From Falsirhodobacter sp. alg1 (GTDB lineage Bacteria > Pseudomonadota > Alphaproteobacteria > Rhodobacterales > Rhodobacteraceae), in assembly GCF_000739715.2 (NCBI RefSeq), contig NZ_BBJC02000002.1, positions 150,731 through 214,730 of the forward strand: DNA of 64,000 bases. Direction: 5' to 3'. The translations under genes and the position numbers were made by a program. A model generated the notes under the pieces. That model saw nothing but the letters and a program-made list of their open reading frames with translations. It did not search any database and was not told the origin of the DNA. This document shows, piece after piece, positions 1-6,337 of the stretch. The first letter of the stretch is position 1. Each line of letters starts with the position of its first letter.

Positions 1-221
1 ACCACCCGACAACCCGGCTTCAGGAAACCGAACTTGTCATCCAGCTCCCGGATCTTGAAGGCGGCGCGCCCACGATAGCCTTCCCGCTTGGCCCGCTGAA
101 CGTAGGGATCGTTCAATTGCCGCTCCAACCACAATGTGGAGGACAGCTTGCGCCCCTTGGCCGTTTTAACACGTACGCGCAGGTCACGCTGTCCGCGACC
201 CGAAGTATTTTTTTCCGTCAT
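1..221 (-). CDS. rlmE: 23S rRNA 2'-O-ribose methyltransferase RlmE (FtsJ/RrmJ), N-terminal part
   Basis: This gene is cut by the left edge, leaving 73 codons. RlmE methylates the 2'-hydroxyl of U2552 in 23S rRNA late in large-subunit assembly, using S-adenosylmethionine. The visible part shows the family's basic N-terminus, including [15 protein letters not shown] near residues 28-41 and then the segment around [16 protein letters not shown] (about 49-65) that leads into the Rossmann fold. The SAM-binding and catalytic K-D-K-E residues lie outside the window. The ATG sits inside an ATGA overlap with the stop of the upstream Ppx/GppA gene, so the two are cotranscribed and probably translationally coupled. 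The identity rests on this conserved N-terminus only. Confidence 0.85.
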   Translation of the reverse strand, partial: MTEKNTSGRGQRDLRVRVKTAKGRKLSSTLWLERQLNDPYVQRAKREGYRGRAAFKIRELDDKFGFLKPGCRV

Positions 222-1324
222 CTGAGCGGTCCGTCTTCCAGAACGCCATCCGCGTTCATTTGTTGATAAAGTAGCCCCTCACGCAGGCCACGATCAGCTA
301 CCGAAAGCCGATCTGTCGGCCATACACGCATCAGCGCCTGCAGGATTGCGGCCCCCGACATGATCAGGCTGTGACGATCCCGTCCGATCTGCGGATCGAT
401 ACGGCGCCCTTCGGGGCCCAAGGCAAGATAGTTGCGAATGACGGTATCAATCTGCGACGAGGTCATCCGTAGCCCATCCACCTTGGTTCGATCATAGCGC
501 CGAAGACCAAGAAAAGATGCAGCAACTGTGGTGATCGTGCCCGAGGTCCCTATGATCTGGAAACCTTCACGTGTGTTATCCGCATTATAGGGCGAAAACG
601 TTGCAAGGTTCTCCTCAAAAAACCAGCTCATGAGCGCAAAGCGGGCAGCGTCATTCTCGACGTCGATGAACTGATCCTTGAGCGTTGCCACACCAAGGGG
701 AACGGAGATCCAGTCCACAACACGTGCGGCACCCAGTTCGGACCGGAATCCGGCGTGCAAGGCCATGATGGCCCTTGCACGCTGCGATGGCTCGACATCA
801 GACAGGTCGATCCAGACAAGCTCGGTGGAGCCGCCGCCAATGTCGATAACCAGAAGCTGTTCGGTCTTGGGGCTTACCAGTGGCGCGCAGGAAATAACGG
901 CAAGGCGTGCTTCTTCCTCCGGCTTGATAATTTCAAGCTGCAACCCGGTTTCGCGACGAACAGTGCGGATAAAATCACGTGCATTACGGGCGCGGCGGCA
1001 TGCCTCGGTCGCAACCAGCCGCATGTGACGGACGTGGTGCTTCTCAATCTTTTTCTGGCAGATCCGCAGGGCCTGTATCGTACGTGAGATCGACGCACGC
1101 GAAAGCCGTCCGGATGCTTCCAGACCTAGACCAAGCTGCACGGTCTTGGAAAAGCTATCCACGACCTGAAAATGACTGCCCTTTGGTTCGGCAATCAACA
1201 TGCGACAACTATTAGTACCTAAATCCAGCGCCGCATAAAGCGTTGGATCAGGAAGGGTGACAGACGGTTCTACCCGTATCAGATCGGGGATCGCGTCCAC
1301 ACCCTTGGGACGCTCGGGCGCCAT
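218..1324 (-). CDS. Ppx/GppA family phosphatase (exopolyphosphatase / pppGpp phosphohydrolase)
   Basis: The enzyme belongs to the actin-like ASKHA phosphatases that hydrolyse inorganic polyphosphate or convert pppGpp to ppGpp. The protein has 368 residues. It shows phosphate-1 motif [16 protein letters not shown] at about 31-46, phosphate-2 motif IDIGGGSTE at 160-168 and the adenosine-like motif [10 protein letters not shown] at 257-266. It lacks the C-terminal HD-like domain of long Ppx proteins, which is usual in Alphaproteobacteria. The start has a strong GGAGGG Shine-Dalgarno sequence and a good promoter upstream (1351-1379). It overlaps rlmE by 4 bp. Sequence alone does not separate Ppx from GppA activity. 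Confidence 0.9.
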   Translation of the reverse strand: MAPERPKGVDAIPDLIRVEPSVTLPDPTLYAALDLGTNSCRMLIAEPKGSHFQVVDSFSKTVQLGLGLEASGRLSRASISRTIQALRICQKKIEKHHVRHMRLVATEACRRARNARDFIRTVRRETGLQLEIIKPEEEARLAVISCAPLVSPKTEQLLVIDIGGGSTELVWIDLSDVEPSQRARAIMALHAGFRSELGAARVVDWISVPLGVATLKDQFIDVENDAARFALMSWFFEENLATFSPYNADNTREGFQIIGTSGTITTVAASFLGLRRYDRTKVDGLRMTSSQIDTVIRNYLALGPEGRRIDPQIGRDRHSLIMSGAAILQALMRVWPTDRLSVADRGLREGLLYQQMNADGVLEDGPLR

Positions 1325-1350
1325 AATTCGCCCTCCATTCGGTTACCCCC

Positions 1351-1379
1351 AGAATAAGGTGGCGGTGGAATAAGCGCAA
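1351..1379 (-). promoter_or_regulatory. Candidate sigma-70 promoter of ppx/gppA-rlmE
   Basis: Read on the minus strand, TTGCGC (1379-1374) and TATTCT (1356-1351) are separated by exactly 17 bp, about 27 bp ahead of the ppx/gppA start. Both hexamers are close to consensus. This is inferred from sequence only. Confidence 0.55.
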
Positions 1380-1436
1380 GGGTAGCGGAACCGTCCGGAC
1401 ATACCCACGTTACACTAAAGAACGCGGGAGGTGGTT

Positions 1437-1913
1437 ATGCGGAAAGCGATTGCTCTTGTCTGTGCCATGATGGCTGCAACACCGGTTGCTGCTGCGAATG
1501 TCTATGAATTTGCCGCAGGTACGCCCCAGCTTTCACAGTTTGCATCCGCCATGCGATCAACCGGAATTGATAAGGCATTGGCAAATCCTGGACCCTATAC
1601 GATCTTTGCGCCTACTGACGCCGCCTTTGCCAAAATGCCCCGCTCTGCCCTGTCGTCGAATGGCCGTGAAGAGCTGGTCCAGATCTTGACGTGCCACATG
1701 GCTCCGACTGCTTTGGTCGAGAACGTACTTGCGACGGGCAAACCGGTAGCAATCCGGACCGTTGGTGGATGTAATCTTGTCCTGTATCGTAGCGGATCAC
1801 AATTGGTGGTCAGAGATGATACAGGCCGTGATCATCGCGTCGAGGCGGCCAATCTCAGTCAATCCAACGGTACTGTGAACATCGTCGATTCATTGATACT
1901 TCCGGCATCGTGA
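1437..1913 (+). CDS. Secreted fasciclin (FAS1) domain protein
   Basis: This is a 158-residue exported protein. Residues 1-20 (MRKAIALVCAMMAATPVAAA) form a signal peptide with an AAA-type cleavage site. The rest is one FAS1 domain. Its H1 box is GPYTIFAPTDAAFAKMP at about residues 52-68, followed by the usual helical stretch and a second conserved box near INIVDS-type residues (TVNIVDSLIL) at the C-terminus. FAS1 domains mediate adhesion or protein-protein contacts at cell surfaces; the bacterial role is unknown. I chose the ATG at 1437 rather than the in-frame GTG at 1431 because GGAGG at 1427-1431 is then correctly spaced. Transcribed divergently from ppx/gppA. Confidence 0.85.
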   Translation: MRKAIALVCAMMAATPVAAANVYEFAAGTPQLSQFASAMRSTGIDKALANPGPYTIFAPTDAAFAKMPRSALSSNGREELVQILTCHMAPTALVENVLATGKPVAIRTVGGCNLVLYRSGSQLVVRDDTGRDHRVEAANLSQSNGTVNIVDSLILPAS

Positions 1914-1917
1914 CTGC

Positions 1918-1946
1918 TTGACGATGCTCTGCTTGCCGAATATTGG
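1918..1946 (+). promoter_or_regulatory. Candidate sigma-70 promoter of tRNA-Gly
   Basis: TTGACG (1918-1923), a 17-bp spacer and TATTGG (1941-1946) end about 10 bp ahead of the tRNA 5' end. This is the normal arrangement for a stable RNA gene with a very short leader. It lies just after the FAS1 stop codon. Confidence 0.6.
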
Positions 1947-1955
1947 AGTGGCAAT

Positions 1956-2029
1956 GCGGGTGTAGCTCAATGGTAGAGCAGAAGCTTCCCAAGCTTACGA
2001 CGAGGGTTCGATTCCCTTCACCCGCTCCA
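1956..2029 (+). tRNA. tRNA-Gly (anticodon CCC)
   Basis: The full cloverleaf is visible. Acceptor arm GCGGGTG pairs with CACCCGC, D-stem GCTC with GAGC, and the anticodon loop TTCCCAA reads CCC. The T-arm carries TTCGATT, and the discriminator and CCA end (TCCA) are encoded. The D-loop and anticodon region closely resemble the E. coli glyU isoacceptor. It decodes GGG codons. Confidence 0.95.
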
Positions 2030-2369
2030 TTTTTCTCATCCTAGACATCCGAAATGCATGCGCTGTCGCGCGTATCGCATTTCGTGCCCTGCTTGAAACA
2101 GGCAGCGGAAATTTTATCATGCTTTGCAATGCCAACGTTATTAGAAGTGGTATTTCATTATTCCGTCGCTTTTTTATTTTCAAAAAACTTTATAAGCGAT
2201 GTTTTTCCTATTTTATTATTACGCAAGCAAAATGCTGCCGGTATCTGCCATGGCAATTGTGAATACTGTTGCAAGGAACTTTGAAATACCCAAAACCGTT
2301 ATTCTGTTTGTTGATGTAATACAGCCGTTACGCATTACATGAACAGCTCAAGAATTATGGAAGCCAAAC
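2030..2369. other. AT-rich gap without a supported gene; contains a dyad next to the RcnB-like gene
   Basis: This 340-bp stretch between tRNA-Gly and the RcnB-like gene is much richer in A and T than the rest of the window, with runs of T near 2170-2215. One open frame (2054-2284) has no ribosome binding site and no recognisable protein sequence. I found no second copy of the tRNA 3' end and no integrase. The one structured element is an inverted repeat at 2314-2340. Confidence 0.5.
2314..2340. promoter_or_regulatory. Inverted repeat, candidate operator of the RcnB-like gene
   Basis: ATGTAAT (2314-2320) and ATTACAT (2334-2340) form a perfect 7-bp inverted repeat with a 13-bp spacer, 30 bp before the start codon. 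The size and position suit a dimeric repressor site or an activator site. The regulator is unknown; E. coli rcnB answers to nickel and cobalt. Confidence 0.4.
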
Positions 2370-2792
2370 ATGAGATCGACCATCATCCGCCCTGTCGTTC
2401 TGGCAATCGCAGCATTGGCCATAACGTCGCCGTCCCTACAGGCGCAGCAGCATGACAACCGCCAGCAAGGATGCTCGGAGCAACATGATCGCAACTGCAA
2501 CCCGCGTGGAAATGACCGGGATGACGGACGCGCCGATCAGCGGCATGATTCCCATCAGCGCGATCATCGGGATGCAAATAATCGGCGTCACGATAACGGC
2601 AAGCACAATGGCCCCAAGGTAGGCGACAATGGTCAACGTGGCCGTCCCTACCATCCGAACGACCATAAACGGTTCCCCGAGCCGCCTCATGGCAAGGAAT
2701 ACCGGATTATCGACGACAATGTCGTCTTGGTTGATAAAGATACCTTGAAAATCGTAGCAGTGCTTGGGTTGCTAGCGGCCCTGACGAATTGA
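2370..2792 (+). CDS. RcnB-like periplasmic protein
   Basis: This is a 140-residue exported protein. Residues 1-26 are a signal peptide ending in LQAQ. The middle (about 27-100) is a very hydrophilic tract rich in His, Asp, Arg and Asn. The C-terminus carries the family signature: EYRIIDDNVVLVDKDTLKIV at 110-129, then a hydrophobic tail (VLGLLAALTN). In E. coli RcnB is a periplasmic protein that helps adjust nickel and cobalt efflux through RcnA. No RcnA or RcnR homologue is seen nearby, so a metal role is only an inference from the His-rich tract and the family. SD-like GGAAG precedes the ATG. Confidence 0.7.
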   Translation: MRSTIIRPVVLAIAALAITSPSLQAQQHDNRQQGCSEQHDRNCNPRGNDRDDGRADQRHDSHQRDHRDANNRRHDNGKHNGPKVGDNGQRGRPYHPNDHKRFPEPPHGKEYRIIDDNVVLVDKDTLKIVAVLGLLAALTN

Positions 2793-2845
2793 CCGGCGCG
2801 TAAACTCAAGCTAGGCAGATGGACTGCATCGCTGTAAAAATTACA

Positions 2846-2878
2846 AATGCCCGCTGTTTTAAACAACTAGCGGGCATT
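2846..2878. terminator. Hairpin terminator between rcnB-like gene and the small minus-strand pair
   Basis: AATGCCCGCT (2846-2855) pairs with AGCGGGCATT (2869-2878), a 10-bp stem. The tract that follows in the minus direction is T-rich (TTTGTAATTTTT), so it terminates the small minus-strand operon best, and may also stop rcnB-like transcripts from the other side. Confidence 0.65.
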
Positions 2879-2918
2879 AAATTAAAGTGTATCTATATTC
2901 AATATTAACGGAAAAAAC

Positions 2919-3122
2919 CTAACCCTTAATATCTCGTCCATCTGGTAAATCATCAACGACGCGGCTATGCCCTTTATCGCGAATAGTTGCATGCGTTTCA
3001 GGACGACCAGCTACCTTATCGGCATCGCTGTTTGTGTCGGCACGAGGCTCGTCAGCAAATTCGGTATTCGTTGATGCCGGATCATGTCTCTGCGCCCGCT
3101 GATCAATAACTTCACGAGTCAT
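2919..3122 (-). CDS. Small hydrophilic protein, unknown function (second of a coupled pair)
   Basis: I do not recognise this 67-residue protein. It is strongly hydrophilic, rich in Asp, Arg and Thr, with no membrane segment, no Cys and no signal peptide. It looks disordered (e.g. DEPRADTNSDADKVAGRPET at about 24-43). Its ATG overlaps the TGA of the upstream small gene by 4 bp (ATGA at 3119-3122), which argues that both frames are real and coupled. A terminator follows at 2846-2878. The composition recalls stress-related intrinsically disordered proteins, but that is only a resemblance. Confidence 0.5.
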   Translation of the reverse strand: MTREVIDQRAQRHDPASTNTEFADEPRADTNSDADKVAGRPETHATIRDKGHSRVVDDLPDGRDIKG

Positions 3123-3286
3123 TGCTGTTCCTCCACCTCGGAATTCGGCTTTCCCTTGGTGCGTTCGGGATTCATCACATCAAATTCGCTTGGATCATGC
3201 GCTGACCCTTCGTGTTCAGCTTGCGAGTTTTCCAAGCGCTCCGGATCATCACGTTTGGTCTTTGCCGGTTTGGGTTCATTGGCCAT
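3119..3286 (-). CDS. Small hydrophilic protein, unknown function (first of a coupled pair)
   Basis: This is a 55-residue protein starting MANEPKPAKTKRDD. The start is fixed by a perfect AGGAGG five to ten bases upstream; an in-frame upstream extension to 3358 has no such signal. It is almost wholly made of charged and small residues (Lys, Glu, Asp, Pro, Ser), ends in EVEEQQ, and has no hydrophobic core, so it is probably disordered in solution. It is followed with a 4-bp overlap by the 67-residue gene. No homologous family is known to me. Confidence 0.55.
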   Translation of the reverse strand: MANEPKPAKTKRDDPERLENSQAEHEGSAHDPSEFDVMNPERTKGKPNSEVEEQQ

Positions 3287-3618
3287 TTTTGGTCCTCCTG
3301 ATTCCCAAACTCCTACCAATCCCGGATGTTCCGATGCATTACCCAAGGGCAGCCGCAATATGGATCAGATCAGCCAATAGGACGCCCTAGCTGACCTTGC
3401 ATTCGCAGCCGGTCGTCCATTTTCATGCGAACCGAATGACCGGCATCCGCCTTTTCTTGCTTAACGCAAATCTCATGAATCAAGCGACAGGCTCTTTCTT
3501 GGAGCTTTGAAACTGCTTCTGCTCAGAAACGCCGTGCAGGGATGATCACCGCATGTAGCTCAAATAAAAAAAGCCGCCCGAATACCGGACGGCTCAACCT
3601 CATAGATCTTTGCAGATC
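3287..3618. other. Gap without a supported gene (promoter side of the small pair; end of csp)
   Basis: These 332 bp hold the csp terminator (3562-3593) and the upstream region of the small hydrophilic pair. I see no convincing coding frame on either strand and no strong sigma-70 promoter. Confidence 0.4.
3562..3593 (-). terminator. Rho-independent terminator of csp
   Basis: On the minus strand, GCCGTCCG pairs with CGGGCGGC (one G-U pair) around a 5-base loop and is followed by seven T residues. It lies 26 bp past the csp stop. Confidence 0.85.
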
Positions 3619-3825
3619 TTATGCGAGTGCGATCGACACAGCCGATTCACGACCGTTACGGTCTTTTTCGATGTCGAAGGTAACTGCTTGGCCATCGGCC
3701 AGACCACGGATACCAGCGCGCTCAAGAGCGGAGATGTGTACGAACACATCCTTGGAACCGCCTTCAGGCTGAATGAAGCCGAAGCCTTTAGTGTCGTTGA
3801 ACCATTTCACGGTGCCCTTGGCCAT
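3619..3825 (-). CDS. CspA-family cold-shock protein
   Basis: This is a 68-residue single cold-shock domain that binds single-stranded RNA/DNA and melts RNA structure. RNP1 KGFGFI is at 13-18 and RNP2 VFVHI at 27-31, and the aromatic residue W9 is in place. Length and motifs match the CspA family throughout. The start has AAGGAT upstream. The upstream gap to tRNA-His (3826-4082) leaves room for a long 5' leader of the kind that regulates csp genes, but I could not define a structure in it. A strong terminator follows. Which Csp paralogue this is, and whether it is cold-induced, cannot be told from sequence. Confidence 0.95.
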   Translation of the reverse strand: MAKGTVKWFNDTKGFGFIQPEGGSKDVFVHISALERAGIRGLADGQAVTFDIEKDRNGRESAVSIALA

Positions 3826-4082
3826 CGTGTATATCCTTAATCAGTATTGACGCCCGCATTATGCGACGACCCGGCACAGAAGATAATCGATAGCTCGTGC
3901 CTAGAAGGATCAGAGTCGAAAATGACGATGCAAGAATGTTCTACAACACTGGAAAGAACTTAGCAACCATTGTGATCCGCGCAGCAGAAAAACCCGGCTT
4001 GCCCGGTTAACGCGAGATAAACATGGAAAAAACCGCTCGGAGGAGCGGCCTTAAATTTTTTAACACTCGAAAATAGTTTCGA

Positions 4083-4159
4083 TGGTACCGGCTACTTGAT
4101 TCGAACAAGTGACCCCCAGATCCACAATCTGGTGCTCTAACCTACTGAGCTAAGCCGGC
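4083..4159 (-). tRNA. tRNA-His (anticodon GTG), no encoded G-1, A73
   Basis: The cloverleaf is complete on the minus strand. Acceptor GCCGGCT pairs with AGCCGGT (G1-U72 at the end), the anticodon stem is CCAGA/TCTGG, and the loop TTGTGGA reads GTG. The CCA is encoded. The base before position 1 is T, not G, and the discriminator is A73, unlike the usual bacterial G-1:C73 pair. Confidence 0.95.
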
Positions 4160-4168
4160 ACTGGGGGC

Positions 4169-4197
4169 CATTTACCCCCCTTGTTTGGCGATTGCAA
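4169..4197 (-). promoter_or_regulatory. Candidate sigma-70 promoter of tRNA-His
   Basis: On the minus strand, TTGCAA (4197-4192) and TAAATG (4174-4169) are 17 bp apart and end about 9 bp before the tRNA 5' end. The match to consensus is good, and the position suits a tRNA gene with minimal leader. Confidence 0.55.
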
Positions 4198-4261
4198 GGG
4201 GTCATGCTATTGCATACCCAACTTTCCGGCAGTACGCCGGATTTACAAAGGAGTGTTGGTC

Positions 4262-4486
4262 ATGGGCATCGATAAACAAAGCGAAATTGCGGCAAATATG
4301 CAGATCGGACCGACCGACATGGGCATGGTCCGAATCTATATCGAAGCAGAAGGGGTCGAACTGCCCCTGGATTTCGACCCGGAAGAAGCAGAAGAAATCG
4401 CGGAAGAGTTGATGGCAGCGGCGGAACGTGCACGCGCTGTCGAATCTGCTCCGGCACCGAAACCCAAAGGCAAGCCGAAGCGCTAG
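4262..4486 (+). CDS. DUF6324-like small acidic protein
   Basis: This is a 74-residue soluble protein of unknown function. The core, IAANMQIGPTDMGMVRIYIE (about 9-28), followed by an acidic helix (DPEEAEEIAEELMAAAERAR), matches from memory a small family conserved in Rhodobacterales and catalogued as DUF6324. The last 15 residues are Pro/Lys-rich. The ATG at 4262 is chosen because AAAGGAG lies 8 bases upstream; the open frame further 5' overlaps the tRNA promoter region and lacks a ribosome site. Its TAG stop is shared with the convergent mmcB stop on the palindrome CTAG. Confidence 0.7.
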   Translation: MGIDKQSEIAANMQIGPTDMGMVRIYIEAEGVELPLDFDPEEAEEIAEELMAAAERARAVESAPAPKPKGKPKR

Positions 4487-4953
4487 ATTCGCCCTGCCCT
4501 CGCAAAATGCGGGTCACGCAGCGCCTGAAGCCTCAGCGCTGCGTGGCGGGCAAAGCATTGGGCCATTGCCTTGCGCCGTGCGGCAGATAGCCTGGTTTCC
4601 GGCGCGCTCCGGATGATTTCCGCATCATAGGCGTCAGCCAGAATCAGCCCCGTATCTTCCGGCAGCAGTTCCTGCGGAAAATCAGAATCAACTGCCCAGA
4701 AGAACCGGTCGCACCATTCCAGATAATTCTGCCATTTGTGATCCGTCAGAAAATCGGCAGGGCCTGATTTGCACTCGATAATCCAGACCTCTCCTTTCGG
4801 GCCAAGCGCCATGACATCCACGCGCAATCCGGGGCTTGGCACCAGTTCGTGCACGGATACGAAGTTATGGGTCAGGAGATGTCTTGAAACACCACGTGCC
4901 AGCTTCACCCCCGGCAATGCGTGCTCTAACGGATCGGGATCATGTTCTTCCAT
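4483..4953 (-). CDS. mmcB: MmcB-family DNA repair protein
   Basis: This is a 156-residue protein of the MmcB family, which has a PD-(D/E)XK-type nuclease-like fold. In Caulobacter the gene is LexA-regulated and contributes to mitomycin C resistance. A likely active-site region is visible: RVDVMALGPKGEVWIIECKS at about 44-63 (D-x(n)-E-x-K arrangement), followed by DFLTDHKWQNYLEWCDRFFWAV. The start at 4953 gives the family's usual length; the frame stays open upstream to 5106 with Cys-rich, unlikely sequence that also runs over the pqi promoter. No clear SD is present. No obvious LexA box was found in the short upstream region. Confidence 0.8.
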   Translation of the reverse strand: MEEHDPDPLEHALPGVKLARGVSRHLLTHNFVSVHELVPSPGLRVDVMALGPKGEVWIIECKSGPADFLTDHKWQNYLEWCDRFFWAVDSDFPQELLPEDTGLILADAYDAEIIRSAPETRLSAARRKAMAQCFARHAALRLQALRDPHFARAGRI

Positions 4954-5029
4954 GAGGGCATTATGAACATAGCAGGAACATTTGCAATGACATCTCCGGC
5001 ACAGCCTTCTGCATTGCATCCCCGCTTCG

Positions 5030-5057
5030 TTGACGCGGCGCTGTTCCCCTATACAAT
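5030..5057 (+). promoter_or_regulatory. Candidate sigma-70 promoter of the pqi operon
   Basis: TTGACG (5030-5035), a 16-bp spacer and TACAAT (5052-5057) lie about 28 bp ahead of the first pqiA start. The -10 differs from TATAAT at one position. It overlaps the upstream region of mmcB, which is transcribed the other way. Confidence 0.6.
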
Positions 5058-5084
5058 AGGGCAGGTAAAAAGGGGCGTCGCACC

Positions 5085-5735
5085 ATGAAACTGGCTGATA
5101 CGCCACTGACCGAGCTTCGGGCTTGTCCGCATTGCGATGCGCTGTACCGTCTGGTGCCGCTCCGCTCGCGAGAGCGGGGAACCTGCCCCCAATGCAACCA
5201 CGTGCTGGTTTCCCCGCGATCCAATGCCTTCCGGCGGGTTATTGCCCTGTCGACCGCGGCCTTGGTGATGCTGGCGGTGGCGCTGTTCACGCCATTTCTT
5301 GACCTGAGCGCGGCGGGCCTCCATTCCGACGCCTCGATCTGGGATACGGCGATGACCTTTTCCAGCGGCTATCTGACGCCCTTGGCGGTGGCTGTGGTGG
5401 CGTTCATCATTATCATCCCGGCGTTGCGACTGTCGCTCATCCTGTACACGCTTGTTCCCTTGTCCCTCAATCTGCCTGCCGCAAGACATGCCGCCGGCGC
5501 ATACCGTCTGTCCGAGATCCTGCACCCTTGGTCGATGGCCGAAATTTTCGTCATCGGCGTGGCGGTCGCCCTCGTCAAGATTGCCGGTATGGCCTCTGTG
5601 GCACCCGGCATCGCATTCTGGACGTTTGCCGCCCTGGTGATCGTAATCATCTGGCAGGAATCATTCCTGGATTCCGAACAGATCTGGAGTGCGATCGATT
5701 CCAGTGCCCCCCGTGTCGATGAAGGCGCCGCATGA
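5085..5735 (+). CDS. PqiA-family inner-membrane protein (first copy)
   Basis: This is a 216-residue integral membrane protein of the PqiA/LetA family. PqiA works with the MCE protein PqiB and lipoprotein PqiC in moving lipids between the inner and outer membranes. A zinc-ribbon-like pair, C14-x2-C17 and C34-x2-C37, precedes four hydrophobic segments at roughly 50-70, 95-118, 150-170 and 172-192. It is about half the length of E. coli PqiA, which has two such units; here the second unit is a separate gene overlapping by 4 bp. SD AGGGG and a good promoter (5030-5057) support the start. Confidence 0.9.
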   Translation: MKLADTPLTELRACPHCDALYRLVPLRSRERGTCPQCNHVLVSPRSNAFRRVIALSTAALVMLAVALFTPFLDLSAAGLHSDASIWDTAMTFSSGYLTPLAVAVVAFIIIIPALRLSLILYTLVPLSLNLPAARHAAGAYRLSEILHPWSMAEIFVIGVAVALVKIAGMASVAPGIAFWTFAALVIVIIWQESFLDSEQIWSAIDSSAPRVDEGAA

Positions 5736-6334
5736 AAGAGCCTATCCTGACAGCCCGCAAAGCCGGCCTTGTCGCCTGCACCAGATGTACGCGCGTCTAT
5801 CCACCGGACGTGGACAAATGCAAACGATGCGGCGCGCCCCTTTCCTCGCGCAACCCCGATGCATTGCAGCGTGTCTGGGCGTGGTGGATCGCCGGGCTGA
5901 TCGCCTATATTCCTGCCAACATATACCCCATGCTCAAAACCAGCAGTCTCGGCTCCGAGACCGCCTCCAGCATCATGGGCGGTGTGATAGAGCTTTGGGC
6001 CCATGGCGACCCGCCGATCGCGATCATCGTGTTTGTGGCGTCCATCGTCATTCCGGTCGGAAAGTTCCTGTCGATCGCCTTTCTGGCCTATTCGCTGAAG
6101 CGCCCCACCTCGATGGGCCGTCATGCCCGGCACCGCCTGTACCAGGTTGTTGAATTCATCGGCCGCTGGTCCATGATCGACGTCTTTGTGGTGGCGATTA
6201 CGGCATCGCTGGTACAGTTCAACCTTGTAGCCAGCGTTAACCCCGGTATTGCTGCGATTTGTTTTGCCGCGTCCGTTGCATTCACCATGCAGGCCGCACT
6301 CGCTTTTGATCCTCGAACCATTTGGGATGACTGA
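5732..6334 (+). CDS. PqiA-family inner-membrane protein (second copy)
   Basis: This is the second half-size PqiA unit, 200 residues, starting in an ATGA overlap with the first. It has its own four-cysteine cluster (C16-x2-C19 and C30-x2-C33) and about four membrane segments, starting near residue 50 (WWIAGLIAYIPANIYPML). That segment carries the PANIYPM signature typical of the family. Together the two genes probably build the equivalent of one full-length PqiA, either as a heterodimer or as two related subunits. It is followed 3 bp later by pqiB. Confidence 0.9.
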   Translation: MKEPILTARKAGLVACTRCTRVYPPDVDKCKRCGAPLSSRNPDALQRVWAWWIAGLIAYIPANIYPMLKTSSLGSETASSIMGGVIELWAHGDPPIAIIVFVASIVIPVGKFLSIAFLAYSLKRPTSMGRHARHRLYQVVEFIGRWSMIDVFVVAITASLVQFNLVASVNPGIAAICFAASVAFTMQAALAFDPRTIWDD

Positions 6335-6337
6335 CCT

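Noticed and set aside
2054-2284. 76-codon AT-rich open frame after tRNA-Gly
   Set aside because: No ribosome binding site, rare-codon and Phe-rich sequence, no family; likely chance.
1956-2369. Possible integrative element at tRNA-Gly
   Set aside because: The tRNA 3' end is not repeated within the window, no integrase or mobility gene is present, and the gap is only 340 bp.
3308-3332. EcfG-like general stress promoter (GGAAC with a GTT-type -10) ahead of the small hydrophilic pair
   Set aside because: The -10 does not match CGTT well and, as far as I know, the EcfG general stress system is generally absent from Rhodobacterales. The position is upstream of a real start but the evidence is too weak.
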